From positions 124,001-188,000 of the forward strand of contig JAOTRT010000007.1 in assembly GCA_030247725.1 (NCBI GenBank): a DNA stretch of 64,000 nucleotides, given 5' to 3'. This document shows positions 1 to 8,164 of the stretch, piece after piece; the stretch's first letter is position 1; each line of letters opens with the position of its first letter. Under the pieces are notes generated by a model. It was given only the letters and a program-made list of their open reading frames with translations. It had not been told where the DNA came from and did not search any database. Source of the DNA: Candidatus Nitricoxidireducens bremensis (GTDB taxonomy: Bacteria > Pseudomonadota > Gammaproteobacteria > Burkholderiales > Rhodocyclaceae). The translations under genes and the position numbers were made by a program.

Positions 1-81
1 GTAGACCCTGGGAATATGATGTTCCGGCGCTGCGGCCTCGACGACCGCAAGCTCTCCGGCAACCGTGGCTTCGTCGTTCAT
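1..81 (-). CDS. 5' end of an unidentified protein, possibly ScpA (cut by window edge)
   Basis: An ATG at 81 on the minus strand opens a frame that runs off the left edge after 27 codons. It shares one base with the stop of the thioesterase gene upstream (a TGATG junction), so it is probably translationally coupled and the last visible member of the trpS run. The visible residues start MNDEATVAGEL and end HIPRVY; no domain can be recognised. In several betaproteobacteria the segregation protein ScpA follows trpS and has a short variable N-terminus leading into a YGEP motif, which the final Y would fit. That identity is a guess from context; only the start codon and open frame are seen. Confidence 0.45.
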   Translation of the reverse strand, partial: MNDEATVAGELAVVEAAAPEHHIPRVY

Positions 82-548
82 CACGAGACCGTGTAGGCGC
101 CGGTGGCGACGGAAATCAGCTCGCCGCCGTCGTTGATGAGTTCCATATGGGCCACCGCCACCTTGTTGCCGGTGCGCAGGGGCCGTCCGCGGCAGGTGAA
201 CCATTCGCCGAGGCCGGGCCGCAGGTAATCGACACGCAGGTCGATGGTGCCGATGCGACCGAAACGCTCGATGCGCTCCGCCATGGGCCGGTCCTTGAGC
301 TTCTGCTGAACGCCGAGAAAGGCCACCAGGCCGCCCGTCAGATCGTGCACCGCCGAGATGACGCCGCCGTGGAGCATGCCGCGGTTGAAGTTGCCCACCA
401 GGTCGGGCCGCATCGCGAAGCGCACTTCCGGACTGTCGTGGTGCAGGGAGACCACGTCGATACCCAGCACGCGGTTGAACGGAATGCGGTCCACGAAGAT
501 CTCGTGGATCGCCTTCAGCAGTTCCTCTTCGGTGGCGGCGGAGAGCAT
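81..548 (-). CDS. PaaI-type hotdog-fold acyl-CoA thioesterase
   Basis: A 155-residue protein of the PaaI/YbgC-like hotdog thioesterase family, expected to hydrolyse acyl- or aryl-CoA esters in the cytoplasm; the substrate cannot be told. The hotdog helix region reads NRGMLHGGVISAVHDLTGG (about residues 60-78), with the HGG typical of this family, and a later strand reads TIDLRVDYLRPG. An in-frame extension reaches back to 833 but runs through trpS codons; the ATG at 548 lies directly after the trpS stop (551) and is the natural start. It is coupled to the next gene through a one-base overlap. Confidence 0.82.
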   Translation of the reverse strand: MLSAATEEELLKAIHEIFVDRIPFNRVLGIDVVSLHHDSPEVRFAMRPDLVGNFNRGMLHGGVISAVHDLTGGLVAFLGVQQKLKDRPMAERIERFGRIGTIDLRVDYLRPGLGEWFTCRGRPLRTGNKVAVAHMELINDGGELISVATGAYTVS

Positions 549-550
549 GG

Positions 551-1753
551 TCAGCTGTAGTCCAGGCCGATGGCCTCGCGCACGTCGCGCATGGTTTCCT
601 GGGCCAGCTTGCGGGCCTTCTCGCAGCCGTCGGCGATGATGTTCTTCACCAGCTGCGGGTCCTCCTCGTACATGCGGGCCCGCTCGCGCATGGGCTCCTG
701 CTCCTTGAGCACGGCCTCGATGACGGGCTGCTTGCACTCGATGCAGCCGATGCCCGCCGAGCGGCAGCCCTGCTGCACCCAGGACTTCACCTCGTCGTTC
801 GAGTAGATCAGGTGGAACTGCCACACCGGGCACTTCTCGGGATCACCGCAGTCGGTACGGCGCACGCGCGCCGGGTCCGTCTGCATGGTGCGGATCTTCT
901 TGCGGATGGACTCCTCGTCCTCCCGCAGGGCGATGGTGTTGCCGTAGGACTTGGACATCTTCTGGCCGTCCAGGCCCGGCATGCGGGAAGCCTCGGTCAA
1001 GAGCGCGCCCGGCTCCACCAGGATCATCTTGCCGCCGCCCTCCAGGTAGCCGAACAGGCGCTCCCGGTCGCCCAGCGACAGGTTCTGCGTCTCGTTGAGC
1101 AGGGCCTTGCCCTGCTCCAGGGCCTCGTCTTCGCCTTTCTCCTGATAGCGCGTGCGCAGTTCCTCGTAGAGCTTGGCGCGCTTGGAGCCGAGCTTCTTCA
1201 CCGACTCCTTGGCCTTCTCCTCGAAATTGGGCTCGCGGCCGTAGAGATGGTTGAAGCGGCGCGCGATCTCGCGCGTGAACTCGATGTGGGGCACCTGATC
1301 CTCGCCCACCGGCACCTTGTCGGCCCGGTAGATCAGGATGTCGGCCGCCTGCAGCAGCGGATAGCCGAGGAAGCCGTAGGTGGTCAGGTCCTTGTGGGTC
1401 AGCTTCTCCTGCTGGTCCTTGTAGGTCGGCACGCGCTCCAGCCAGCCCAGCGGCGTCATCATGGACATCAGGAGGTGCAGCTCCGCATGCTCCGGCACGC
1501 GGGACTGGATGAACAGGGTCGCCTGGGAGGGGTCCACGCCCGCCGCCAGCCAGTCCACGATCATGTCCCAGGTGTTCTGGGTGATGGTGCCCGGCTCGTC
1601 GTAGGCCGTGGTCAGGGCATGCCAGTCGGCGACGAAGAACAGGCAGGGGTACTCGTGCTGGAGCTTGATCCAGTTGGCGAGCACGCCGTGGTAGTGGCCG
1701 AGGTGCAGCCGGCCCGTGGGCCGCATGCCGGAAAGGACTTTTTCAGCGTACAT
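551..1753 (-). CDS. trpS: Tryptophanyl-tRNA synthetase
   Basis: Tryptophan-tRNA ligase, a cytoplasmic class I aminoacyl-tRNA synthetase that charges tRNA-Trp. The HIGH-type signature is RPTGRLHLGHYHG near the N-terminus (residues 11-23), and the KMSKS loop reads GQKMSKSYGN in the second half. At 400 residues it is longer than the compact E. coli enzyme (about 334) and matches the longer form found in many betaproteobacteria, with extra charged sequence around residues 185-235 and a Cys-containing segment (CGDPEKC, then GCIEC) after KMSKS. It lies 7 nt after the site-2 protease gene and 2 nt before the thioesterase, so it is probably transcribed with them. Confidence 0.97.
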   Translation of the reverse strand: MYAEKVLSGMRPTGRLHLGHYHGVLANWIKLQHEYPCLFFVADWHALTTAYDEPGTITQNTWDMIVDWLAAGVDPSQATLFIQSRVPEHAELHLLMSMMTPLGWLERVPTYKDQQEKLTHKDLTTYGFLGYPLLQAADILIYRADKVPVGEDQVPHIEFTREIARRFNHLYGREPNFEEKAKESVKKLGSKRAKLYEELRTRYQEKGEDEALEQGKALLNETQNLSLGDRERLFGYLEGGGKMILVEPGALLTEASRMPGLDGQKMSKSYGNTIALREDEESIRKKIRTMQTDPARVRRTDCGDPEKCPVWQFHLIYSNDEVKSWVQQGCRSAGIGCIECKQPVIEAVLKEQEPMRERARMYEEDPQLVKNIIADGCEKARKLAQETMRDVREAIGLDYS

Positions 1754-1760
1754 GGTCTGA

Positions 1761-2408
1761 TCAGATACCGAACAAGCTCTTCAGCAACAGCAGGAAGAGC
1801 CCCATCAAGGGATACAACACAACGTCCAGCACGCCGAGGAACAGCAGTGCCAGCAGAATCACCAGCCCGTAACGTTCGAGCTGGGCGAATTTCCAGGCCG
1901 CCCGGTGGGGCAGCAGGCTGACCATGATGCGTCCACCGTCCAGGGGCGGAATCGGCAACAGGTTCAGCAGCATCAGGCCCGTGTTCACCACCAGTCCGGC
2001 GCGCCCCATTTCCTCCATCGCCTCCGTGTAGGCGTGCACCGGCATCAGCACCGCCAGCTTCAGCAGGCAGGCCCAACCCAGCGCCATCGCCAGGTTGGCG
2101 CCCGGTCCGGCCGCCGCCACCCACAGCATGTCCTGCTTCGGTCGCCGCAGGTTGCCGAAATTCACCGGTACCGGCTTGGCCCAGCCGAACAGCAGGCTGG
2201 CCTGGCTCAGCAGCAGGATCAGCGCCGGCACCAGGATCGTGCCCACCGGGTCGATGTGGCGCAGCGGGTTGGCGCTGATGCGCCCCTCCCGCCAGGCCGT
2301 GTCGTCGCCGAAGTGCCGCGCCGCATAGCCGTGCGCCGCCTCGTGCAGCGTGATCGCGAAAATGACCGGAAGCGCGTTGATCGCGAGCTTCTGGATATCG
2401 AATTCCAT
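1761..2408 (-). CDS. Site-2 protease family membrane metalloprotease (M50)
   Basis: A 215-residue integral membrane protein of the M50 zinc protease family. The zinc motif HEAAH lies in the first transmembrane segment (about residues 22-26), and the second metal-binding motif NLLPIPPLDGGR lies around residues 149-160. Four to five hydrophobic segments are visible. The protein lacks a PDZ domain, so it belongs to the short site-2 protease-like group rather than to RseP. This family is often found next to trpS and a YciO/Sua5 protein in betaproteobacteria, as here. The substrate is unknown. Confidence 0.9.
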   Translation of the reverse strand: MEFDIQKLAINALPVIFAITLHEAAHGYAARHFGDDTAWREGRISANPLRHIDPVGTILVPALILLLSQASLLFGWAKPVPVNFGNLRRPKQDMLWVAAAGPGANLAMALGWACLLKLAVLMPVHAYTEAMEEMGRAGLVVNTGLMLLNLLPIPPLDGGRIMVSLLPHRAAWKFAQLERYGLVILLALLFLGVLDVVLYPLMGLFLLLLKSLFGI

Positions 2409-2453
2409 CGGGACTGGCCGAAGCGGGGACGCCGGATTCTATCAGACCGGCGC

Positions 2454-3077
2454 TTAGAGCCCGAAGGGCTCCAACGGACCGTGACCGCGCCGGATCAGCT
2501 CGGGGGTACCGCCCACCAGGTTGATGACCGTCGTCGTGCCGCAGCCGCAGATGCCGGCGTCGATCACCAGGTCGATCTGCTTCTCCAGCCGCTCGCGGAT
2601 TTCCTCCGCGTCGCATAGGGGCTCCTCCTCCCCCGGCAGGATCAGGGTCGAGGTCAGCAGCGGCTCGCCGAGTTCCTCCAGCAAGGCCAGCACCAGGGGG
2701 TGGTCGGGTACCCGCAGGCCGATGGTCTTGCGCTTCGGATGCAGCACCCGGCGCGGCAGCTCCTTGGTGCCTTCCAGGATGAAGGTGTAGCTGCCCGGCG
2801 TGGTCGCTTTGAGCAGCCGGAAGGTGGCGTTATCCACCTTGGCGTAGGTGGCGATCTCGGAAAGGTCGCGGCACATCAGCGTGAAGAGATGGCGTTCGTC
2901 CACACCGCGGACGCGGCGGATGCGGTCCAGCAGATCCGCGTCGCCCACATGCCCGCACAAGGCGTAGGCCGAATCCGTCGGCAAGGCGACGAGACCGCCG
3001 TCGCGCACGATTTCCGCCGCATGCTTGATGAGCCGCGGCTGGGGATGTTCGGGGTGGATATGAAAACACTGGGCCAT
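2454..3077 (-). CDS. yciO: YciO, Sua5/YrdC/YwlC-family protein
   Basis: A 207-residue single-domain member of the Sua5/YrdC/TsaC superfamily, which binds ATP and nucleic acid. TsaC enzymes make threonylcarbamoyl-AMP for tRNA t6A; YciO is a paralogue with weak activity and an uncertain role. The length and the segments LPTDSAYALCGHVGD and RRVRGVDERHLFTLM fit YciO. The gene order Rnm-YciO is the same as in E. coli, which supports YciO over TsaC. The ATG at 3077 overlaps the stop of the PHP gene by one base. A longer open frame to 3893 is a shadow of that gene. Confidence 0.88.
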   Translation of the reverse strand: MAQCFHIHPEHPQPRLIKHAAEIVRDGGLVALPTDSAYALCGHVGDADLLDRIRRVRGVDERHLFTLMCRDLSEIATYAKVDNATFRLLKATTPGSYTFILEGTKELPRRVLHPKRKTIGLRVPDHPLVLALLEELGEPLLTSTLILPGEEEPLCDAEEIRERLEKQIDLVIDAGICGCGTTTVINLVGGTPELIRRGHGPLEPFGL

Positions 3078-3916
3078 CAGATCAACTCGCTCCAGACAGG
3101 GGTTAGGTCTTCCGGCAGCGGCGGCAGCCTGCCGAGGTCGATCCAGCTCTCGCCGGGACCGTGGAAATCCGAGGCGCGGGATGCCAGGAAGCCGAATTCC
3201 CGCGCCACGCGGGCGTACTCCCGCATCTCGTCCTCGCCGTGGGAGCCGGAGATCACCTCGATGCCGCGCCCGCCCAGGTCCTTGAAGACACCGAACATCT
3301 GCCGCAACTCCGCCTTGGTCAGCCGGTAGCGGCCCGGATGGGCGATCACGGCGATGCCGCCGGCACCGTGAATCCAGCCCAGGGCATCCTCCAGCGTCGC
3401 CCAGGGGTGGCTCACGTAGCCGGGCTTGCCCTTGGCCAGCCACCAGTCGAACACCGACTTCACGTCCTTGGCGTGGCCCAGCTCCACGATATAGCGGGCG
3501 AAATGGGAACGGGAGATCAGGGCCGGGTTGCCCACGTACTTGAGAGCACCCTCGTAGGCGCCGTGGATGCCCACCTTGTCCAGCTCCGCCGCCATGCGCG
3601 CCGCCCGCGAGTCGCGCCCGCCGCGCACCTGGGCCAGCCCATCCAGCAGCGGCTGGTAAGCCGCATCGAAGCCCAGGCCGACGATATGCACCGTCTGGTC
3701 CTCGCCCCAGGAGACGGAAACCTCCACCCCATTGACGAAGCGCAGGCCGGCCTCTTCGGCCGCCGCCCGCGCCTCGGCGAGGCCGCCGGTCTCGTCGTGG
3801 TCGGTGAGCGCCCAAAGCTCCACGCCGTTGCCGTGGGCACGCCGGGCCAGTTCGGCCGGCGCCAGCAGTCCGTCGGAGACGGTGGAATGGCAATGCAGAT
3901 CCGCGTTCAGGGTCAA
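3077..3916 (-). CDS. rnm: PHP-domain nuclease, Rnm/YciV type (RNase AM)
   Basis: A 279-residue PHP-family metal-dependent phosphoesterase. E. coli Rnm (YciV) removes nucleotides from 5' monophosphorylated RNAs, including rRNA 5' ends, and acts on 3',5'-nucleoside bisphosphates. Visible metal ligands are DLHCHS near the N-terminus, LTDHDE (about residue 40), NGVEVS (about 65), VIAHPGRY (about 190) and ASDFHGP (about 247). The likely start is the TTG at 3916, which overlaps the stop of the upstream hydrolase; no in-frame ATG lies before the essential DLHCH motif. Genes on both sides overlap it, so the three are co-translated. Confidence 0.87.
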   Translation of the reverse strand: MTLNADLHCHSTVSDGLLAPAELARRAHGNGVELWALTDHDETGGLAEARAAAEEAGLRFVNGVEVSVSWGEDQTVHIVGLGFDAAYQPLLDGLAQVRGGRDSRAARMAAELDKVGIHGAYEGALKYVGNPALISRSHFARYIVELGHAKDVKSVFDWWLAKGKPGYVSHPWATLEDALGWIHGAGGIAVIAHPGRYRLTKAELRQMFGVFKDLGGRGIEVISGSHGEDEMREYARVAREFGFLASRASDFHGPGESWIDLGRLPPLPEDLTPVWSELI

Positions 3917-4773
3917 GCGAAAAACTCCTCGATCAATCGGGCCACGTCCTCCGGTCGGTCGTGGTGAAGGTTGTGACCGCAGTCCTCCAGCAGCACGTCG
4001 CGGCCGTTGCTGAAGCAGGCCAGCCGCTCGAAGTAATCCGCTTCTTCGGGGATGTACTCGCGCAGGTAGCCGGAATCCGCCCCGCGCACCCACAGCACCG
4101 GCGCGGTGACGCGGCGCCAGCAGGCCTTCGCCTCCTCGATCCGGTAGAGGATCGGATTCGCCCAGCGGTGACACGGATCGGCGGCGACCCGCACGCCCTC
4201 CTCGACCGCTTCCGCCAGATGCTCCGCCAGAAAGGCCGCCCGCTCGGGCGTCAGGCGCGGATTGTCCTGGCGCAGTCGCGCCGCGAAGGCCGCCCTGCCA
4301 GTATAGACGCGAAAGCCCGCCTCCCCGCGCACCTGGCCCAACCATTTGACGTAACGCGCGGGCGCCTCGGCCGACTCTGTCGGCCGCAGGCCGAAACCCT
4401 CCAGATTGACGATGCCCGCCACCCGCTCGGGCCGGATGCCGGCGTAGAGGCTGGCCACGTTGCCGCCCATGCTGTGGCCCACGAGCCGTGCCGGCACGTC
4501 CGGCGTCCAACAGGCCAGCAACGCATCCAGATCGGCCACATAGTCGGGAAACCAGTAGGGCCCCTCGTTCCATTGGGAAAGCCCGAAACCCCGCCAATCC
4601 GGCGCAATCACGCGCCAGTCCCGCCGCAGGGCATCCACCACGAACTGGAAGCTGGCCGACACGTCGCCCCAGCCATGGAGCATGAAGAGCATGGGCGCCG
4701 AATCCCCGCCCCAGCAGCGGCAATGGAGACGACGACCGCGGATGGAGATGAATTCGGAGGTACCAGGAGTCAT
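3913..4773 (-). CDS. Alpha/beta-fold hydrolase
   Basis: A 286-residue cytoplasmic alpha/beta hydrolase of unknown substrate. The oxyanion-hole strand reads MLFMLHGWGD (about residues 28-37), the nucleophile elbow is GHSMGG (Ser near residue 99), a late Asp lies in WVRGADS, and the His is in EDCGHNLHHD near the C-terminus. The strand APDWRGFGLSQW is typical of the esterase/epoxide-hydrolase branch. The ATG at 4773 has no obvious Shine-Dalgarno sequence. It is the first gene of the minus-strand run that ends at the left edge. Confidence 0.85.
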   Translation of the reverse strand: MTPGTSEFISIRGRRLHCRCWGGDSAPMLFMLHGWGDVSASFQFVVDALRRDWRVIAPDWRGFGLSQWNEGPYWFPDYVADLDALLACWTPDVPARLVGHSMGGNVASLYAGIRPERVAGIVNLEGFGLRPTESAEAPARYVKWLGQVRGEAGFRVYTGRAAFAARLRQDNPRLTPERAAFLAEHLAEAVEEGVRVAADPCHRWANPILYRIEEAKACWRRVTAPVLWVRGADSGYLREYIPEEADYFERLACFSNGRDVLLEDCGHNLHHDRPEDVARLIEEFFA

Positions 4774-4918
4774 GGAATGATTTTATCAGGCCGAATTTCT
4801 TTCTATGGAGCACGCGGCGACGAGGCCCAATCCGCCGCCGCAAGGCTTGGCGCAAGGCCTCCGCCGGACAGCCGGGCGCAGACGGGGACCACCGAGAACA
4901 AGTTCCCGTCTTCCCATG

Positions 4919-4932
4919 TTGACCGTAGTCAA
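4919..4932. promoter_or_regulatory. FNR/CRP-family operator-like dyad
   Basis: TTGAC-CGTA-GTCAA is a perfect 5-bp dyad with a 4-nt spacer, the same geometry as the FNR/ANR/DNR consensus TTGAT-N4-ATCAA with one change in each half. It lies about 95 nt upstream of the start of the respiratory ferredoxin gene, in the divergent intergenic region, so it could serve as an activator site for an oxygen- or NO-responsive regulator. That role is inferred from motif and context. Confidence 0.45.
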
Positions 4933-5027
4933 TGAACCCGCAGGAAATCCGTGGCAGCATCGCGGCCCGCTTCGCCTCGGCCTCCCCGGCTGCCGGCGAT
5001 CACCATTCCCAACAGAGGAGAATTGAC

Positions 5028-6098
5028 GTGGCCAGTAACGAAAATCCATCGGCCGAACCGGTCGGCGCGCCGGCAACGGCCGACCCTTCGAAGGCAGTCG
5101 TGCAGACGACACGACGCGATTTCCTGAGGGCCGGCGGCATGCTGAGCTTGTCGTCGCTGATGGGAACGGCCGCGCTGATGACCCAGTCCGACGACGCCCA
5201 TGCCTCCGCCGAATGGGCCGAGCACTTCCAGAAGAACTACCGCCTGATGACGGCCGAGGAAAAGGCCGAGGCGCGCGCGCGCCTCGAACGGCGCTATTCC
5301 GCCGAATACGGCAAGAAGGTCACCGTCGACACCACCGACGCCCAGCCCGGCGTCCTGATGGGCTACGCCCTCAACATCCGCAAGTGCATCGGCTGCCGGC
5401 GCTGCGTCCATGCCTGCGTCGCCGAGAACAACCAGTCGCGCGGCAAGGGCCGCCCCGGCGAGAAGATCGAGTGGATTCAGGTGCTGCGCATGGAGCGCGG
5501 CAAGTTCGAGGCCGAGAAGATGAATCACGGCTACCCCGAAGGCCTCGGCATCCAGGTCGGCGGCAACGCCTACACGCCGGCCGGCCAGGTGCTCGAAGGC
5601 CAGTACCACTACAACCCCGAGAAAGTGCCGGAGGACGACGCCACCTACATGCCGATCGCCTGCATGCAGTGCGAAAAGCCGCCCTGCGTCAAGGTCTGCC
5701 CGGTGCGCACCACCTACCGCGAAGCCGACGGCCCGGTGGTGATCGACTACAACTGGTGCATCGGCTGCCGCATGTGCATGGGCGCCTGCCCCTACTGGGC
5801 GCGCCGCATCAACGTCACCACCCCGGTGCTCCCCAAGGAAGAAATGAATCCGGTGACCCACTACCTGGGCAACCGGCCGCGCATGCGCGGTGTCGTCGAG
5901 AAGTGCCACTGGTGCCTGCAGCGTACCCGCCACGGCCGCTACCCGGCCTGTGTCGAGGTCTGCCCGGTCGGCGCCCGCAAGTTCGGCAACCTGCTCGACC
6001 CGGAAAGCGAAGTGAGCAAGATCCTGCAGCGGAAGAACGTGTTCCGCCTCAAGGCCGAGCTCAACACCTTCCCGAAATTCTTCTACTTCTACGACTGA
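5028..6098 (+). CDS. Tat-exported four-cluster [4Fe-4S] ferredoxin subunit (DsrO/CbcU-like)
   Basis: A 356-residue periplasmic electron-transfer subunit. The twin-arginine motif TRRDFLR lies about 35 residues in and is followed by a hydrophobic stretch ending near DDAHASA. Four cysteine groups are visible: CIGCRRCVHAC, CMQCEKPPCVKVC, CIGCRMCMGAC, and CHWC followed by CVEVC, enough for four [4Fe-4S] clusters. This matches DsrO, NrfC and CbcU-type subunits that pass electrons between an NrfD-type membrane protein and cytochromes. The start is taken as the GTG at 5028 because GAGGAG sits 7 nt before it; the upstream in-frame ATG at 4932 lies in the operator-like dyad and would push the Tat signal far inside. 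It is followed 10 nt later by the NrfD-like gene. Confidence 0.88.
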   Translation: MASNENPSAEPVGAPATADPSKAVVQTTRRDFLRAGGMLSLSSLMGTAALMTQSDDAHASAEWAEHFQKNYRLMTAEEKAEARARLERRYSAEYGKKVTVDTTDAQPGVLMGYALNIRKCIGCRRCVHACVAENNQSRGKGRPGEKIEWIQVLRMERGKFEAEKMNHGYPEGLGIQVGGNAYTPAGQVLEGQYHYNPEKVPEDDATYMPIACMQCEKPPCVKVCPVRTTYREADGPVVIDYNWCIGCRMCMGACPYWARRINVTTPVLPKEEMNPVTHYLGNRPRMRGVVEKCHWCLQRTRHGRYPACVEVCPVGARKFGNLLDPESEVSKILQRKNVFRLKAELNTFPKFFYFYD

Positions 6099-6108
6099 GG
6101 AGCGCACC

Positions 6109-7332
6109 GTGCTGACCAGTTTCGTCTCCGACTACGTGCGCTACGTCCTCAAGGGCGGCACGAAGTTCTATGCCTGGATGGCCTCGCTCGCCGTGCTCAT
6201 CCTCGGCATGCTGTACGTCTATTACCTGCAGAACACCGACGGCCTCATCGTCACCGGCATGACCAGCCAGATCCACGACGGCCTCTACTTCGCCAACCTG
6301 GTCTTCCTCGTCGGCGTGGCGGCCGGAGCGGTGACCATCGTCTTCCCCGCCTACGTCTATCACCATGAGGGCATGCACAAGGTCACGGTACTCGGCGAGA
6401 TGCTGGCGATCACCGCCGTGATCATGGTCATGATGTTCGTGTTCGCCCACATGGGCCGGCCCGACCGCCTCTGGCACATGATCCCGATCATCGGCATCTA
6501 CAACTTCCCTCACTCGATGCTCGGCTGGGACGTGCTGGTGCTCAACGGCTATCTGGTCCTGAACTTCATCTGCGGCTTCTACTACCTGTGGGGCAAGTAC
6601 ACCGGCAAGCCGCTGAACAACAAGATCTTCATGCCGCTGGTGTATATCTCGATCATCTGGGCGTTCTCGATCCATACCGTGACGGCCTTCCTGATCGCCA
6701 CCCTGCCGGCGCGTCCGATGTGGTTCCACAGCATGATGCCGATCCGCTTCATCGTCACCGCCTTCGCCGCCGGTCCCGCGCTGATCATCCTGGCCTTCCT
6801 GATCATCCGCAAGAACACCAAGTTCTGGATCGACGACAGCGCCATCAACCTGCTGTCCACCATCGTCACCTACTGCCTCGGCATCGCCATCTTCCTGACC
6901 ATGTCGGAAATCGTCGTCGAGCTCTACGCCCGCACCGAGCACGCCAACGGCCTCTACTACCTGATGTTCGGCCTGCACGGCCTGACCAAGCTGGTGCCCT
7001 GGTTCTGGTCCTCGGTGGTGCTGATGGTCGGCTCCTTCCTGTTCCTGATCTTCCCGAAGTTCCGCCAGGACTACAAGGTGCTGCCGATCCTGTGCGTCAC
7101 CACCTTCGCCGGCATCTGGATCGAGAAGGGCATGGGCCTGGTCGTTCCCGGCTTCATCCCGACGCCGATCGGCGAAGTGACCGAGTATTACCCGACCTTC
7201 GTCGAATGGCTGCTGACCCTCGGCATCTGGGCCTTCGGCTTCTTCATCCTGACCATCCTGCTCAAGGGCGCCATCGGCATCCTGCTGGGCGAGATCAAAT
7301 ACGGCGGCGCCAAGGCCGTTGCGGCGAAGTGA
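6109..7332 (+). CDS. NrfD/DsrP/CbcT-like membrane quinol-interacting subunit
   Basis: A 407-residue polytopic membrane protein with about ten hydrophobic segments, of the NrfD/PsrC/DsrP family that exchanges electrons with the quinone pool. It begins with a GTG preceded by GAGGAG. The short cytoplasmic N-terminus leads into a first TM segment at about residues 21-40. The family is named from topology and from its place between the [4Fe-4S] subunit and a multihaem cytochrome. The arrangement FeS-NrfD-cytochrome resembles DsrOP-J of sulfur metabolism and the Cbc4 (CbcSTU) menaquinol oxidoreductase of Geobacter. The direction of electron flow cannot be read from sequence. Confidence 0.88.
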   Translation: MLTSFVSDYVRYVLKGGTKFYAWMASLAVLILGMLYVYYLQNTDGLIVTGMTSQIHDGLYFANLVFLVGVAAGAVTIVFPAYVYHHEGMHKVTVLGEMLAITAVIMVMMFVFAHMGRPDRLWHMIPIIGIYNFPHSMLGWDVLVLNGYLVLNFICGFYYLWGKYTGKPLNNKIFMPLVYISIIWAFSIHTVTAFLIATLPARPMWFHSMMPIRFIVTAFAAGPALIILAFLIIRKNTKFWIDDSAINLLSTIVTYCLGIAIFLTMSEIVVELYARTEHANGLYYLMFGLHGLTKLVPWFWSSVVLMVGSFLFLIFPKFRQDYKVLPILCVTTFAGIWIEKGMGLVVPGFIPTPIGEVTEYYPTFVEWLLTLGIWAFGFFILTILLKGAIGILLGEIKYGGAKAVAAK

Positions 7333-7342
7333 GGCGAGGATC

Positions 7343-8164
7343 ATGAAAAAAATTGCAATCTACGCGACGATCCTCGCCATTTGCGGCGGCGGGCTTTACT
7401 CCGTCGTCGCCGCGGAAAAGGAAGCCGAACCGGCCGCCGCCGAAGCCGCCAAGGAGCCCGTGGTCTGCTTCGAAAGCCGCAAGGGCGCATCGGAAGTCAC
7501 CCAGCGCGAAATCAAGCCGGGCTGGCCCAACGTCAAGTGCTCGCCCACCACCGGCGCTGCGCTCTGGTACGGCGATCCCTTCGACGGCACCGTGCCGATG
7601 GGCAAGATGCCGGGGCTGGAGAACCTCCCCGAAGGGCATGCGCTCGTCAAGCCGCGCTCCGAGAAGCTGAACATCCTGCCGATGTGCGGCACCTCCTGCC
7701 ACAACGGCGTCGGCCCCCAGTTCAATCCGCCGACGCTGCCGAAGAGCAAGAAGCCGACCCCGCTGCCGACCATGGAAGGGCTGGTGCCCGACACCAAGGA
7801 CCTGCAGCACGGCCGCGGACGCATCTGGTGCCTGGACTGCCACCACACGACCAAGCGCGACAAACTGGTCGACCACTTCGGCGATCCGATCAGCTTCGAC
7901 CAGCCCCAGCTGCTGTGCGGCAAGTGCCACGGCGACAAGCTGCGCGACTGGCGCGACGGCATCCACGGCAAGCGCATCGGCGAATTCGCCAGCAACGGCA
8001 AGAAGCGCTGGTTCACCTGCACCGAGTGCCACAACCCGCACAACGTCCAGGACGGCCACCGCAACCGCGGCTTCATCCAGCTGCAGCCCGAGCCCTCGCC
8101 CCAGCTGCCGAAGGGCATGGTGAACGCCGACCATGAAAAAGTGCATCCGATCCCGCAGCACTGA
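7343..8164 (+). CDS. Periplasmic tetrahaem c-type cytochrome with one CX3CH motif
   Basis: A 273-residue exported cytochrome. The N-terminus MKKIAIYATILAICGGGL is a signal peptide or anchor, with a possible cut near VVAA-EKE. Three canonical haem motifs are seen: CLDCH, CGKCH and CTECH. An earlier motif reads CGTSCH (CX3CH), which would be a fourth haem site with unusual spacing. Additional His residues (CHH, HFGD, HGKR, NPHN) could be distal ligands. The ATG at 7343 is preceded by GCGAGGA; a TTG 24 nt upstream overlaps the NrfD gene and is unlikely. It is the probable electron partner of the two upstream subunits. Confidence 0.87.
   Translation: MKKIAIYATILAICGGGLYSVVAAEKEAEPAAAEAAKEPVVCFESRKGASEVTQREIKPGWPNVKCSPTTGAALWYGDPFDGTVPMGKMPGLENLPEGHALVKPRSEKLNILPMCGTSCHNGVGPQFNPPTLPKSKKPTPLPTMEGLVPDTKDLQHGRGRIWCLDCHHTTKRDKLVDHFGDPISFDQPQLLCGKCHGDKLRDWRDGIHGKRIGEFASNGKKRWFTCTECHNPHNVQDGHRNRGFIQLQPEPSPQLPKGMVNADHEKVHPIPQH

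Noticed and set aside
4932..5027. Upstream ATG extension of the ferredoxin gene
   Set aside because: It would start within the FNR-like dyad without a ribosome site and put the Tat signal about 70 residues inside; the GTG at 5028 has a strong Shine-Dalgarno.
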